The translations under genes and the position numbers were made by a program. The notes beneath the pieces were generated by a model. The model was not told the origin of the DNA. It saw nothing but the letters and a program-made list of their open reading frames with translations, and did no database searches. 64,000 nucleotides of DNA from Latilactobacillus sakei subsp. sakei DSM 20017 = JCM 1157 (lineage in GTDB: Bacteria > Bacillota > Bacilli > Lactobacillales > Lactobacillaceae), in NCBI RefSeq assembly GCF_002370355.1, contig NZ_AP017929.1, positions 1,364,001 to 1,428,000 of the forward strand, read 5' to 3'. Of this stretch, positions 16,930-26,349 are shown piece after piece (position 1 is the stretch's first letter; each line of letters opens with the position of its first letter).

Positions 16930-18864
16930 TTAAGCTTCTTTAGCAACTGGACGCCAGAGGCCTAAGATTAAGGCACTGACGAATGTCCCGATTAATACAG
17001 CAAGGACAAAGAGTAAACCGTGGTTAGCAAGTGGGGCTACGAAAATCCCACCATGTGGTGCCGGAACAGTGATTTGCCATAATTGGGTTAAACCACCACC
17101 GATTGCTGAGCCGATGACACTTGAAACGATAACGTGCAATGGATCTGTTGCAGCAAATGGAATAGCACCTTCAGTAATGAATGAAATCCCTAAGACGTAG
17201 TTAGCAAAGGCTTGTTTCCGTTCACTACCTGTAAATTTATTTTTGAAGATTGTTGCAGCAACGGCGATTGCCAATGGTGGTACCATCCCACCAGCCATAA
17301 CAGCGGCCATTAATGAGCCATCTTTAGTGGTTGTGAAAACACCGATTGCGAAGGTATAAGCAGCCTTATTGAAAGGACCACCCATATCAACGGACATCAT
17401 ACCGCCTAAAATCGCACCAAGCAATAAGGCATTGCCAGCCCCTAAGTGCGTTAAGAATGTGCTTAACCAGAGATTAATTTGAGCGAAGACTGGGTTGACC
17501 ATAAAGAACATGATAAAGCCAACAATCAATAGACCAAGAACAGGGAAAATCAGGATTGGTTTTAAACCATCTAATGTTTGTGGTAAGTTCTTGAAGGCTT
17601 TCTTCAAACCAACGATGACCCAACCAGCGATGAACCCAGCAGCTAAACCACCAAGGAAACCGGCAGGACTATCAGAAGAAATCACACTAGCTGTTGCTTG
17701 ACTGGCCATATACCCGCCGACAAACCCAGGCATTAAAGCGGGGCGGTCACCGATTGAAATCGCGATGTAAGCAGCAAGAACTGGAATTAAGAAGTTAAAA
17801 GCATTATTACCTAATGAGTTTAAGAAAATAAAGGTTGTTGAATGAGCGCCAACTGTTTGTTCCAATAGGAATGAGATGGCCATTAAAATCCCACCACCGA
17901 CAACGAATGGTAACATATTTGAAACACCATTCATTAAATCTTGGTAGATACGGCTCCAAAGTGTTTTCTTATCAGCTGAAGCTTCTTCGCTTGCTTGTGA
18001 TTCTGTTGCATGGAAGATTGAACCTTCTTCATCCAATGTTTTTTGGATCAATTCGGCAGGTTTTTTGATACCGTCGATAACAGGGCGGTTCAAGAGATGT
18101 TTGCCGTTGAAACGAGGCATATCGACTTTCTTATCAGCAGCGATGATGACACCTGTTGCACGGCTGATATCATCGGCTGTTAATTGGTGTTTAACCCCTT
18201 CAGAACCATTTGTTTCAACTTTGATATCGATGCCCATTTTAGCAGCTGTTTCTTTCAAAGCAGCTTCGGCCATGTAAGTGTGAGCAATCCCAGTTGGGCA
18301 AGCTGTAACAGCAACGATAAATGGTTTTTGTTCATCAGCAGGTGTTGCAGCAGCGGCTTGTGCTTTAGCAGCTTCTTCTGCTTCTTCCTTAGCGTCTTCA
18401 GCATCTTTGGCTGCTTGGGCCTTAGCAAAGAGTTCTTGAACATCTTCAGGTGTTTGGGCTAGTTTCAAATCAGCCACTAATTGTGGGTTGATTAAAAGTG
18501 ATGAAAGACCAGCTAGGGCTTGTAAATGCGTATCGTTAGCGCCTTCTGGAGCAGCAATCATGAAGAACAAGTAAACGGGTTGGCCGTCTAATGCGTCATA
18601 TTCAACACCATTTTGACTCTTAGCGAATAAAACAGTTGCGCGTTGAACAGCACTATCTTTGGCATGGGGCATCGCAATGCCTTCGCCAATCCCAGTTGAT
18701 GATTGGGCTTCACGAGCCAAAATATCTTTACGATAGAGGGCATCATCTGTGATAACACCGATATCTTTGTAGCGGGCAACCATTTCATCAACAGCGGCTT
18801 CTTTAGTCGTTGCTTGTAAATCCATGATCATCGCATCTTTTAAGAGTAAATCTTGGATGTTCAT
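16930..18864 (-). CDS. fruA: PTS fructose-specific enzyme IIABC
   Basis: A 644-residue transporter that takes up fructose and phosphorylates it to fructose-1-phosphate. The IIA domain (about residues 1-150) has the phosphorylated histidine in GIAMPHAKDSAV. The IIB domain (about 175-270) begins with VTACPTGIAHTYMAE and carries the active cysteine there. The IIC domain (about 300-640) has eight or more membrane segments, for example MLPFVVGGGILMAIS. The Ala/Glu-rich linker lies at about 150-170. AAAGGAG precedes the ATG. It is the last gene of fruR-fruK-fruA, controlled by FruR and probably CcpA. Confidence 0.96.
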   Translation of the reverse strand: MNIQDLLLKDAMIMDLQATTKEAAVDEMVARYKDIGVITDDALYRKDILAREAQSSTGIGEGIAMPHAKDSAVQRATVLFAKSQNGVEYDALDGQPVYLFFMIAAPEGANDTHLQALAGLSSLLINPQLVADLKLAQTPEDVQELFAKAQAAKDAEDAKEEAEEAAKAQAAAATPADEQKPFIVAVTACPTGIAHTYMAEAALKETAAKMGIDIKVETNGSEGVKHQLTADDISRATGVIIAADKKVDMPRFNGKHLLNRPVIDGIKKPAELIQKTLDEEGSIFHATESQASEEASADKKTLWSRIYQDLMNGVSNMLPFVVGGGILMAISFLLEQTVGAHSTTFIFLNSLGNNAFNFLIPVLAAYIAISIGDRPALMPGFVGGYMASQATASVISSDSPAGFLGGLAAGFIAGWVIVGLKKAFKNLPQTLDGLKPILIFPVLGLLIVGFIMFFMVNPVFAQINLWLSTFLTHLGAGNALLLGAILGGMMSVDMGGPFNKAAYTFAIGVFTTTKDGSLMAAVMAGGMVPPLAIAVAATIFKNKFTGSERKQAFANYVLGISFITEGAIPFAATDPLHVIVSSVIGSAIGGGLTQLWQITVPAPHGGIFVAPLANHGLLFVLAVLIGTFVSALILGLWRPVAKEA

Positions 18865-18888
18865 AATAAATCTCCTTTGTGTTTAAAA

Positions 18889-19806
18889 TTAATCAACTTG
18901 TGTGATTTCAATTTGTGGTAAGAGTTCGTTAATCTTAGCGCTAGTCGCTAAATCTTCTGAAAAGGCTGTGGCACTGCCACAAGCAAGACTTGTTTTGAAA
19001 GCAGCTAGTGCATCGTGATGTTGCGCGAATGTCCCGACAAAGCCGGCAATCATTGAATCACCAGCACCAACGGAATTAATCACAGTCCCTTTAGGGGTGC
19101 CACCGAGATAAGCGTGGTCTGGTGTAATTAAGAGGGCGCCATCACCGGCCATTGAGACCAATACGTGTTGTGCACCTTTGTCTAATAATTTGCGTCCGGC
19201 AGCGATGATTTCACCTTGGTTAGCAAATTGCGTGTCGAATAATTCGGCTAGTTCATGGTGGTTGGGTTTAATCACCAATGGCTTTTCAGCTAAAGTATCT
19301 AATAAGGCTTGACCAGTTGTATCAATTACGAATTCAGCATTGTGCGCTTGAATCATTGGAATCAAGTCTTTATAGAAGCTAGCAGGTAAGTTAGGTGGCA
19401 AACTGCCTGACATAAAGACGATATCGCCTGCTTCTAATTTAGCCAATTGTTGCTTCAAGTTATCAACAGCACCAGCTGAAACGTGAGGGCCTTGGCCGTT
19501 GATTTCAGTTTCTTCAACGCTATCTTTTAACTTGACGTTAATCCGTGTATCTTCTTCAACTTCTGTGAAGCGACAGTCAATAGACGCATTATTGAGTTTG
19601 TTTTGGATGAATTGACCGGTGAAGCCGCCGACAAAACCTAGCGCAACACTAGGGAGTGCTAATTCGGCAAGGATTCTTGAAACATTAATCCCTTTACCAC
19701 CGGGTAGCTTCACGTCAGATTGAACGCGGTTGACGTTACCTGTATTTAGTTTTTCAAGTTGAATGACGTAATCGATTGATGGATTCGCCGTAATCGTATA
19801 AATCAC
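18889..19806 (-). CDS. fruK: 1-phosphofructokinase
   Basis: A 305-residue PfkB-family kinase that converts fructose-1-phosphate to fructose-1,6-bisphosphate. The PfkB signatures are visible: GGKGINVSRILAEL (about residues 37-50) and SVGAGDSMIAGF (about 246-257), the latter with the catalytic aspartate. The start is GTG; its first base overlaps the fruR TAG stop (TAGTG), and AGGAGG lies 7 bases upstream inside fruR. It is 24 bases before fruA on the same strand. Substrate assignment follows from the operon. Confidence 0.96.
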   Translation of the reverse strand: MIYTITANPSIDYVIQLEKLNTGNVNRVQSDVKLPGGKGINVSRILAELALPSVALGFVGGFTGQFIQNKLNNASIDCRFTEVEEDTRINVKLKDSVEETEINGQGPHVSAGAVDNLKQQLAKLEAGDIVFMSGSLPPNLPASFYKDLIPMIQAHNAEFVIDTTGQALLDTLAEKPLVIKPNHHELAELFDTQFANQGEIIAAGRKLLDKGAQHVLVSMAGDGALLITPDHAYLGGTPKGTVINSVGAGDSMIAGFVGTFAQHHDALAAFKTSLACGSATAFSEDLATSAKINELLPQIEITQVD

Positions 19807-20558
19807 TATAAAACCTCCTGTAAATCTGTATGTGTTTGATAAGTTTGACGTAGTGCAGGGGAGAGTTGATCGGTAATCAGTTGAACTTGCGCAAGTTCGG
19901 CAAATTTACTAAATGAAACGGCATCAAATTTTGTATGATCAGCTAGGACCATCGTTTGGTTAGCCTGTTGAATCGCAAATCGCTTGAGCGTTGCTTCTTC
20001 AGGATCGGGCGTTGTTAAACCTGAATATTGGTCAACACCGTTAGTTCCTAAAATCGCTTGGTTAAATTGAAATTGGAGCAGTGTTTCTAAGGCGCCCGCA
20101 CCGACCATCGCTTTGGTCTTATTTTTAACCCGGCCACCTAATAGGTAGGTTTGAATATGATGATCAGCTAAAAGTGAAGCTGTATCAACACCGTTAGTGA
20201 CAACGGTTAAATTCATTTCAGGTGTTAAATAAGGGATGATTGCTTGAGTCGTTGTGCCGGCATCCAGATAGATGACGCACCCTAATTGGATCTTAGAAGC
20301 TGCAAACTTAGCAATTTCATTTTTTTCGTGAACGTTTTTGCTCGTTTTTTCGATTTGTCCTAATTCAACCTGTAATTTATTGAGGCGTTTAGCACCGCCG
20401 TGAATTCGAGTGACCAATCCTTGTTCTTCCAAAAGTTGAAGGTCACGACGAATAGTGGACTCTGATGCGTCTAATAAGCGGCATAACGCTTTCATTTTGA
20501 CGACATCTTGTTGTTGTAATAAATCCAGGATGGCTTGGTGCCGTTCTTCTGTTAACAT
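19806..20558 (-). CDS. fruR: DeoR family fructose operon repressor FruR
   Basis: A 250-residue regulator. The N-terminal DeoR winged helix contains LLQQQDVVKMKALCRLLDASESTIRRDLQLLEEQG, here seen at residues about 12-46. The C-terminal sugar-phosphate sensor domain has the family pattern YLDAGTTTQAI (about 97-107). In Lactococcus the effector of the orthologue is fructose-1-phosphate and the operator is four adjacent 10-bp direct repeats; the same arrangement is seen upstream here. It is the first gene of the operon, so it is autoregulated. CGGAGG precedes the ATG. Confidence 0.94.
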   Translation of the reverse strand: MLTEERHQAILDLLQQQDVVKMKALCRLLDASESTIRRDLQLLEEQGLVTRIHGGAKRLNKLQVELGQIEKTSKNVHEKNEIAKFAASKIQLGCVIYLDAGTTTQAIIPYLTPEMNLTVVTNGVDTASLLADHHIQTYLLGGRVKNKTKAMVGAGALETLLQFQFNQAILGTNGVDQYSGLTTPDPEEATLKRFAIQQANQTMVLADHTKFDAVSFSKFAELAQVQLITDQLSPALRQTYQTHTDLQEVL

Positions 20559-20583
20559 ATCAAAAACCTCCGTGCATTCATTA

Positions 20584-20598
20584 TGTCATCGTTTACAA
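20584..20598 (-). promoter_or_regulatory. cre box (CcpA site) of the fru operon
   Basis: On the minus strand TTGTAAACGATGACA matches the cre consensus WTGNAANCGNWNNCW at every defined position. It overlaps the -10 box (TATTGT, 20600-20595), so CcpA would repress the operon in the presence of a preferred sugar. Confidence 0.8.
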
Positions 20599-20648
20599 TA
20601 AAAAGCAACCAAAATATTTCAAAAACGTTCAAAAACAATCAAATGAAT
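20595..20648 (-). promoter_or_regulatory. fru promoter and FruR operator (four 10-bp direct repeats)
   Basis: Minus-strand promoter: TTGAAA (20622-20617), 16-base spacer, TATTGT (20600-20595). On the plus strand four adjacent 10-base units start at 20609, 20619, 20629 and 20639: CCAAAATATT, TCAAAAACGT, TCAAAAACAA and TCAAATGAAT. They cover the -35 box and the DNA upstream of it. The number and length of repeats match the operator described for lactococcal FruR. Confidence 0.75.
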
Positions 20649-20757
20649 TTAAAGAGAACTGAATTTATAATTGTGTAAAGGTTTTCATTGATGGGTCATC
20701 TATGATAAACTAAAAGATGTTAGGGCGGTATAGCCCAATTTTTAGGAGGTAATAGAC

Positions 20758-21852
20758 ATGGGAAAATTAGGCGTTTCAATTTATCCAGAACGATCAACTT
20801 TTGAAAAGGATGCGGCTTATCTAGACCTTGCACATCAATACGGCTTTAAACGGGTCTTCACATCATTATTAGAAGTCAGTGGTGATCAAGATGCGGTGCT
20901 TACTAATTTCAAGCGCGTGGTTGATTATGCAAATCAATTAGGGATGCAAGTGATGATTGACATTAATCCTGGTTTGTTTGAACAACTTGGTATTTCCTAT
21001 GATGATTTAAGTTTCTTCCATGAATTAGGTGCTTGGGGAATTCGGTTAGATAACGGGTTTACAGGCCAAGAAGAAGCGAAGATGACCCGTAATCCATACG
21101 ATCTTAAAATCGAAATTAATATGAGTCAAGGGACAAGCTATGTTGACAATATTATGAGTTTTTCACCTAAACGGGCTAACTTATTGGGGTGTCATAACTT
21201 CTATCCACATCGTTATTCCGGTTTAGGGGAAGACTTCTTTAATCAATGTACAGCGCAATTTGCACAGTATAATTTAAATACGGCTGCTTTCGTTAATTCA
21301 CATGAAGCGACTTTCGGACCTTGGCCAACACAAGACGGCCTACCAACGATGGAAGTTGATCGGGACTTAGCGATGGCGACCCAAATGAAACATTACATGT
21401 TAATGGATAATATCGATGACATCATTGTTGGCAATGCTTATGCTTCCGAAGCAGAACTAAAAACAATGCAAACGGTCTTTAATGCAGAATTCCCAGCGAT
21501 TATGATTGATGTGGCTGACGATATTACAGCTGATGAACGCAAAGTGTTATTTGAAAGCTTACACAGTTATCGCGGTGACCGTTCTGAATACATTCTGCGT
21601 TCAACAATGACGCGAGTTATTTATAAAGACTTACCATTTGCAGCCCACAATACAGTTGATATAAAACGGGGCGATATCTTGATTGACAATGTTGGCTACG
21701 GCCAATACAAAGGCGAAACCCAAATTGCGCTTCAATCAATGCCAAATGATGGTCGGGTAAACGTTGTGGGCCATATTGCACCAGATGAATTATTCTTATT
21801 AAAATATTTAAAACCTTGGAGTTCATTTAAATTAATCCCGAATGCACAATAA
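20758..21852 (+). CDS. mupG: MupG/DUF871 family 6-phospho-N-acetylmuramidase
   Basis: A 364-residue protein that matches the DUF871 family through its start GKLGVSIYPERSTFEKDAAY and the blocks IDINPGLFEQLG and GIRLDNGFTGQE. The N-terminal part is a TIM-barrel-like hydrolase, and the last 110 residues form the cyclophilin-like C-terminal domain of the family. MupG in Staphylococcus and Bacillus cleaves MurNAc-6-phosphate-GlcNAc taken up by MurP during cell-wall recycling. No murP, murQ or murR lies nearby, so here the gene is an orphan. AGGAGG precedes the ATG. A one-mismatch cre box lies 71 bases upstream. Confidence 0.8.
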   Translation: MGKLGVSIYPERSTFEKDAAYLDLAHQYGFKRVFTSLLEVSGDQDAVLTNFKRVVDYANQLGMQVMIDINPGLFEQLGISYDDLSFFHELGAWGIRLDNGFTGQEEAKMTRNPYDLKIEINMSQGTSYVDNIMSFSPKRANLLGCHNFYPHRYSGLGEDFFNQCTAQFAQYNLNTAAFVNSHEATFGPWPTQDGLPTMEVDRDLAMATQMKHYMLMDNIDDIIVGNAYASEAELKTMQTVFNAEFPAIMIDVADDITADERKVLFESLHSYRGDRSEYILRSTMTRVIYKDLPFAAHNTVDIKRGDILIDNVGYGQYKGETQIALQSMPNDGRVNVVGHIAPDELFLLKYLKPWSSFKLIPNAQ

Positions 21853-21862
21853 GCGTTATACT

Positions 21863-21893
21863 GAAGACGATGATTAATGCGTCTTCTTTTTTT
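21863..21893 (+). terminator. Terminator after mupG
   Basis: GAAGACG and CGTCTTC form a perfect 7-base stem around a 10-base loop, followed by seven Ts. Confidence 0.8.
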
Positions 21894-21945
21894 ACTTAAA
21901 AATCATTAAATTAGAAGACTTTATGATTGATTATGACGTTGTCTG

Positions 21946-21974
21946 TTTACTTTTAGCCTAAATTTAGGTAGTAT
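21946..21974 (+). promoter_or_regulatory. Promoter of obgE
   Basis: TTTACT at 21946-21951 and TAGTAT at 21969-21974, 17-base spacer, about 38 bases before the start codon. Confidence 0.6.
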
Positions 21975-22011
21975 ATAAGGTACTGTTTAGAAACGAGAAG
22001 GAGTCAAAATA

Positions 22012-23304
22012 ATGTTTGTAGATCAAGTCAAAATTGATGTGAAAGCTGGTAAAGGCGGCGATGGTGCTGTTGCATTTCGTCGTGAAAAGTTTGTGCCACT
22101 TGGCGGACCAGCCGGTGGCGATGGTGGTCGTGGTGGTAGTGTCATTCTAGTCGTAGATGAAGGTCTACGGACATTAATGGACTTCCGCTACCGTCATCAC
22201 TTTAAAGCCAATAGTGGTGGTAACGGTCAGAATAAACAAATGTATGGCCGCGGTGCCGAAGATACATTTGTCCAAGTGCCACCTGGTACAACTGTCCGTG
22301 ATGCCGACACAAATGAATTGCTAGGCGATTTAACGGAAGATGGTCAAGAATTAGTGATTGCAAAGGGCGGTCGTGGTGGCCGTGGCAACATGCATTTCGC
22401 AACCGCTAAGAATAGTGCCCCTGAAATTGCTGAAAACGGCGAACCAGGCCAAGAACGCAGTATTCAACTCGAATTGAAAGTTTTAGCCGATGTTGGGTTA
22501 GTTGGCTTCCCATCTGTTGGGAAATCAACATTACTTTCGGTTGTCACAAGTGCTAAACCTAAGATTGCGAGCTACCAATTTACAACATTGGTGCCTAACT
22601 TAGGGATGGTTCAACTGGATGATGGCCGTGATTTCGTATTAGCCGATTTACCAGGGTTAATCGAAGGTGCCTCAGATGGTGTTGGTTTAGGGATTCAATT
22701 CTTACGCCACGTTGAACGGACACGAGTTGTTTTACATTTAATCGAAATGGACGATCAAACTGGTCGTGATCCATATGAAGATTACCAACAAATTAATCAT
22801 GAATTAGAATCATATGATCCAAAAATCTTGGAACGTCCACAAGTGATTGTGGCAACTAAGATGGATCTACCAGGCTCAGCCGAATTATTAGCTGAATTCA
22901 AACAAAAATTAGCAGCGGCTGGTGATACACATGAGATTTTCGAAATTTCAAGTATTACGCATCAAGGTGTTCAACCATTGATGAACAAGACAGCCGATTT
23001 ATTAGCTGAAACAGCAGAATTCCCAATGGGTGATGTTGAAGAAGCACAAACACAAAAACTTTATCAATATCAACCAGAAGGACCAGCCTTTAACGTCGAA
23101 CAAGATGAAGACGGTACGTTCTACATCACAGGTGAAAAAGTTGAACGTCTCTTCAAGATGAGTAACTTAGATCATCAAGATGGTGTGATGCGTTTTGCCC
23201 GTCAATTGCGTTCTATGGGACTTGACGAAGCATTACGTGAAAAAGGCGCTCATGATGGCGATTTAGTGGCAATTGATAACTTTACGTTTGAATTTGTCGA
23301 ATAA
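22012..23304 (+). CDS. obgE: GTPase ObgE/CgtA
   Basis: A 430-residue essential GTPase linked to 50S maturation and stress signalling. The glycine-rich Obg fold fills residues 1-158 ([15 protein letters not shown] and [11 protein letters not shown]). The G domain has GFPSVGKST (about 165-173), DLPGLIEGA (about 212-220) and TKMD (about 281-284). A C-terminal OCT domain covers about 350-430. RBS AAGGAG is 8 bases before the ATG. It has its own promoter and terminator. Confidence 0.97.
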
Positions 23305-23312
23305 TAGGGTTC

Positions 23313-23351
23313 AAAAAGGAAGAAATTCGACTCTGGATTCTTCCTTTTTCT
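23313..23351 (+). terminator. Terminator after obgE
   Basis: AAAAAGGAAGAA pairs with TTCTTCCTTTTT-type complement at 23339-23350 around an interrupted loop, ending in Ts. Confidence 0.75.
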
Positions 23352-23401
23352 ATAGCATCAATATAAAAAAGAGCTTCAAGTAGGCAGTGGTGGGAAACAT
23401 T

Positions 23402-23409
23402 GCTATAAT
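23402..23409 (+). promoter_or_regulatory. Extended -10 promoter of the acyltransferase gene
   Basis: TGCTATAAT is an extended -10 element with a perfect TATAAT at 23404-23409; the -35 region is weak. Confidence 0.55.
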
Positions 23410-23442
23410 GTTTTATATTAGAATATAGAGTAGGTTGAGAAA

Positions 23443-25371
23443 ATGGCAGGGAAAAAGCGCTTAAATAACAGTCGTTATATTACTGGGTTTGACGGATTAC
23501 GGGCTATTGGGGTTATCGGAGTTATTTTGTATCATTTGATGCCGTACACTTTTACAGGTGGTTATCTAGGCGTTCCGATTTTCATGGTGGTTTCGGGCTA
23601 TTTGATTACGGATTTACTGGTCCAAGAATGGGAACAAAATCATTGGATTAATTTGAAGAGTTTTTATTTACGACGTGTTAAGCGGCTCTATCCGGGTTTA
23701 TTGACGATGTTGTTTGCGACAGGTGCGTATATTACTTTATTTGAACGGCAGATGTTGCATAACTTAAATCAAATTATTATCACTAATATTTTGTACGTTT
23801 ATAATTGGTGGCAAATTGGCCACGGTCAATCTTATTTTGATCGGTTTGCTAATAATGAATCACCCTTTACACATTTATGGACGCTTTCGATTGAGGGGCA
23901 ATTTTATCTGTTATGGCCGTTTGTCGTTGTTGCATTAATTATTGGCTTTAAGAATAAAGGCCGGATTGCCCGTGTTTTATTAGGTGCTGGTTTAGTTTCG
24001 GCAATCTGGATGGCCATTTTATATCATCCAAATGCGGATCCAAGTCGGCTTTACTATGGGACAGATACTCGGATGTTCTCAATCTTGGTGGGGGCTGCTT
24101 TAGCTTTTGTCTGGCCATCGACAGCTTTGAAACAAAAGATTATTCCGCGCCAACGATGGACGTTAGATGGTATTGGTCTTTTGAGCACCATTACAATGTT
24201 GATCTTAATGGTCAAAATGAATGCAGAAAGTGCCTTTGTTTATCGGGGTGGCTTATTCATCTTTAGTTTACTAATCTGTGTCTTGGTAGCAGTTGTTGCA
24301 CATCCAGGTTCAGATTGGAATCGCCTGTTAACCAATCCGGTCTTTAACTGGTTAGAAAAACGCAGTTATGGGATTTATTTGTATCAATTTCCAGTGATGA
24401 TTTTCTTTGAGGGCGTCTTTAAAAATGTTGCTGCACATCCGGTTTTATACCCAGTGATCGAAGTCGCGATTATTTTCGGACTAACTGAATTGTCATATCG
24501 CTTTATTGAACAACCATTGGCCCATTATCCATATCAAGAATTAGGGCAGAGAATGCGTCAATTTGTTAAACATCCAACGTTAAATCGGCAATCCGGTTTA
24601 GTTTTTGGGATGGCAATTGTCTTTTTAGTGGGCCTTGTAGGTGCGATTCAAGCACCGGGGCAACCAGCGCCGGATGCTCATAAATCGGCACTTGCGGTTA
24701 ATATTCAAAAGAACAAAAAAGAAAATGATGCTCGTAATAAAGCCTTAGTTGAAAAGGCTAAGGCTCAAAATAAGCAACAGAAAAAGGCTAAATCAAAAGC
24801 GCAAGCTGATAAAGAGGCCGAAGCAGCGGCGCAAAAACACCCAGTTAACCAAGAATATGAGAAGTACGGGTTAACGCAGGTTGAATTGCAAAAAGCCCAA
24901 TCGATGCCAATTACAGCAATTGGGGATTCTGTATTACTTGATGCTGGTAAAACGTTGCAAACACTGTTCCCTAATATGTTGGTGGATGCCTCTGTTGGTC
25001 GCCAATTGAACAAGAGTACGCCAGTTGTTGATAGCTACGCCCAAAAAGGCGCGCTTAGCGATACGGTTCTAATTAGTTTGGGAACCAACGGCTCATTTAC
25101 CCAAGCGCAGTTAGATGAATTTATGGCTGCCATTGGTAGTCAACGCAAAGTGTTCTGGCTAAATGCATACGTGCCAACGCGGCCTTGGCAAAATGATGTT
25201 AATCAAATGCTTAAAGGAGCCGCTAAGAAGTATCCAAATCTAACGATTATTAATTGGTACGATCAAGCAAGAAAACACGGTGACTGGTTCTATGATGACC
25301 AAGTGCATCCTAATCCGGTTGGTGTGAAAGAATATGCGGCGATCGTTACAAAAGCGTTAGTTAAGCAGTAA
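23443..25371 (+). CDS. oatA: OatA-type acyltransferase (peptidoglycan O-acetyltransferase family)
   Basis: A 642-residue two-part membrane enzyme. Residues about 12-400 form an acyltransferase-3 domain with ten or eleven hydrophobic segments, starting FDGLRAIGVIGVILYHL. A basic, Lys/Ala/Gln-rich linker spans about 425-465. The extracellular C-terminal SGNH domain has the catalytic serine in AIGDSVLL (about 485-492), the oxyanion residues in GTNG and the Asp-His pair in DDQVHPNPVG. OatA enzymes O-acetylate MurNAc and give lysozyme resistance; some homologues modify other glycans. It may be transcribed with rnz, 34 bases downstream. Confidence 0.82.
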   Translation: MAGKKRLNNSRYITGFDGLRAIGVIGVILYHLMPYTFTGGYLGVPIFMVVSGYLITDLLVQEWEQNHWINLKSFYLRRVKRLYPGLLTMLFATGAYITLFERQMLHNLNQIIITNILYVYNWWQIGHGQSYFDRFANNESPFTHLWTLSIEGQFYLLWPFVVVALIIGFKNKGRIARVLLGAGLVSAIWMAILYHPNADPSRLYYGTDTRMFSILVGAALAFVWPSTALKQKIIPRQRWTLDGIGLLSTITMLILMVKMNAESAFVYRGGLFIFSLLICVLVAVVAHPGSDWNRLLTNPVFNWLEKRSYGIYLYQFPVMIFFEGVFKNVAAHPVLYPVIEVAIIFGLTELSYRFIEQPLAHYPYQELGQRMRQFVKHPTLNRQSGLVFGMAIVFLVGLVGAIQAPGQPAPDAHKSALAVNIQKNKKENDARNKALVEKAKAQNKQQKKAKSKAQADKEAEAAAQKHPVNQEYEKYGLTQVELQKAQSMPITAIGDSVLLDAGKTLQTLFPNMLVDASVGRQLNKSTPVVDSYAQKGALSDTVLISLGTNGSFTQAQLDEFMAAIGSQRKVFWLNAYVPTRPWQNDVNQMLKGAAKKYPNLTIINWYDQARKHGDWFYDDQVHPNPVGVKEYAAIVTKALVKQ

Positions 25372-25405
25372 TTGATTTAAATTTAATATAGAATGGAAGA
25401 GTTAG

Positions 25406-26344
25406 ATGGAATTAGAATTTCTTGGTACTGGTGCGGGTGTTCCTGCCCGTCAACGTAACGTCACGAGTATTGCATTAAAATTATTGGATGAACGGAATGA
25501 AGTGTGGTTATTCGACGTTGGTGAAGCAACGCAACACCAAATTCTTAAAACAACGTTAAAACCACGGAAAGTTAAGAAAATCTTTTTAACGCATTTACAT
25601 GGTGATCATTTATTCGGGTTACCGGGCTTCTTATCAAGCCGTTCATTTCAAGGTGGCGACGAACCGTTGACGATTTATGGCCCCAAAGGAACAGAAGAAT
25701 ACGTTCGGACGAGTTTAAAACTTTCCGAAAGTCACTTAACGTATGCCTTGAAGTTCGTTGTATTACCAGAAAATGGTGTCATTATTGATGACAAAACATT
25801 CCGGGTCGAATGTGCAAAATTGGATCACCGGATTGCAAGTTACGGTTTTAGAATTGTTGAAAAAGATCATCCTGGTGAATTACAGGTTGAAAAACTACAA
25901 GCTGACGGTGTCCCTTCAGGTCCCGTTTATGCCCGGATTAAAAATGGTGAAACAGTCACATTGAGTGATGGCCGCGAAATTGACGGTCGTAACTACATCG
26001 GTAACGCACAAAAAGGACGGATTGTGACCATTATTGGCGATACCCGCAATTGTGAAGCGATTACGCGCCTAGCCGAAAACGCCGATGTTTTAGTCCATGA
26101 AAGTACCTTTGGCAAGCAAGAACAAAAAATTGCGCGTCAATACTATCATTCAACTAATATCAATGCAGCCAAGGTGGCCAAAACAGCACATGTCAAACGC
26201 CTATTACTCACGCATATTTCAGCCCGTTATTTAGGCCAAGCTGTGCGTGAATTACAAAATGATGCCCGCGATATTTTCAAAAATACGCGTGTCGTTAGCG
26301 ATTTAGATTTGTATGATATTCCATTTCATGGTCGGAAGGAGTAA
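25406..26344 (+). CDS. rnz: Ribonuclease Z (tRNA 3'-processing endonuclease)
   Basis: A 312-residue metallo-beta-lactamase fold enzyme that trims the 3' trailer of tRNA precursors. The N-terminus [18 protein letters not shown] is diagnostic. The zinc motif HLHGDH lies at about residues 62-67; further ligands are in DTRNC and THISARY. The flexible exosite arm lies near 150-190. GGAAGA precedes the ATG. Its neighbour is an SDR gene 5 bases downstream, an arrangement conserved in Bacillus (rnz-yqjQ). The same window encodes cca, which acts on the next step of tRNA maturation. Confidence 0.96.
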   Translation: MELEFLGTGAGVPARQRNVTSIALKLLDERNEVWLFDVGEATQHQILKTTLKPRKVKKIFLTHLHGDHLFGLPGFLSSRSFQGGDEPLTIYGPKGTEEYVRTSLKLSESHLTYALKFVVLPENGVIIDDKTFRVECAKLDHRIASYGFRIVEKDHPGELQVEKLQADGVPSGPVYARIKNGETVTLSDGREIDGRNYIGNAQKGRIVTIIGDTRNCEAITRLAENADVLVHESTFGKQEQKIARQYYHSTNINAAKVAKTAHVKRLLLTHISARYLGQAVRELQNDARDIFKNTRVVSDLDLYDIPFHGRKE

Positions 26345-26349
26345 TTAAA

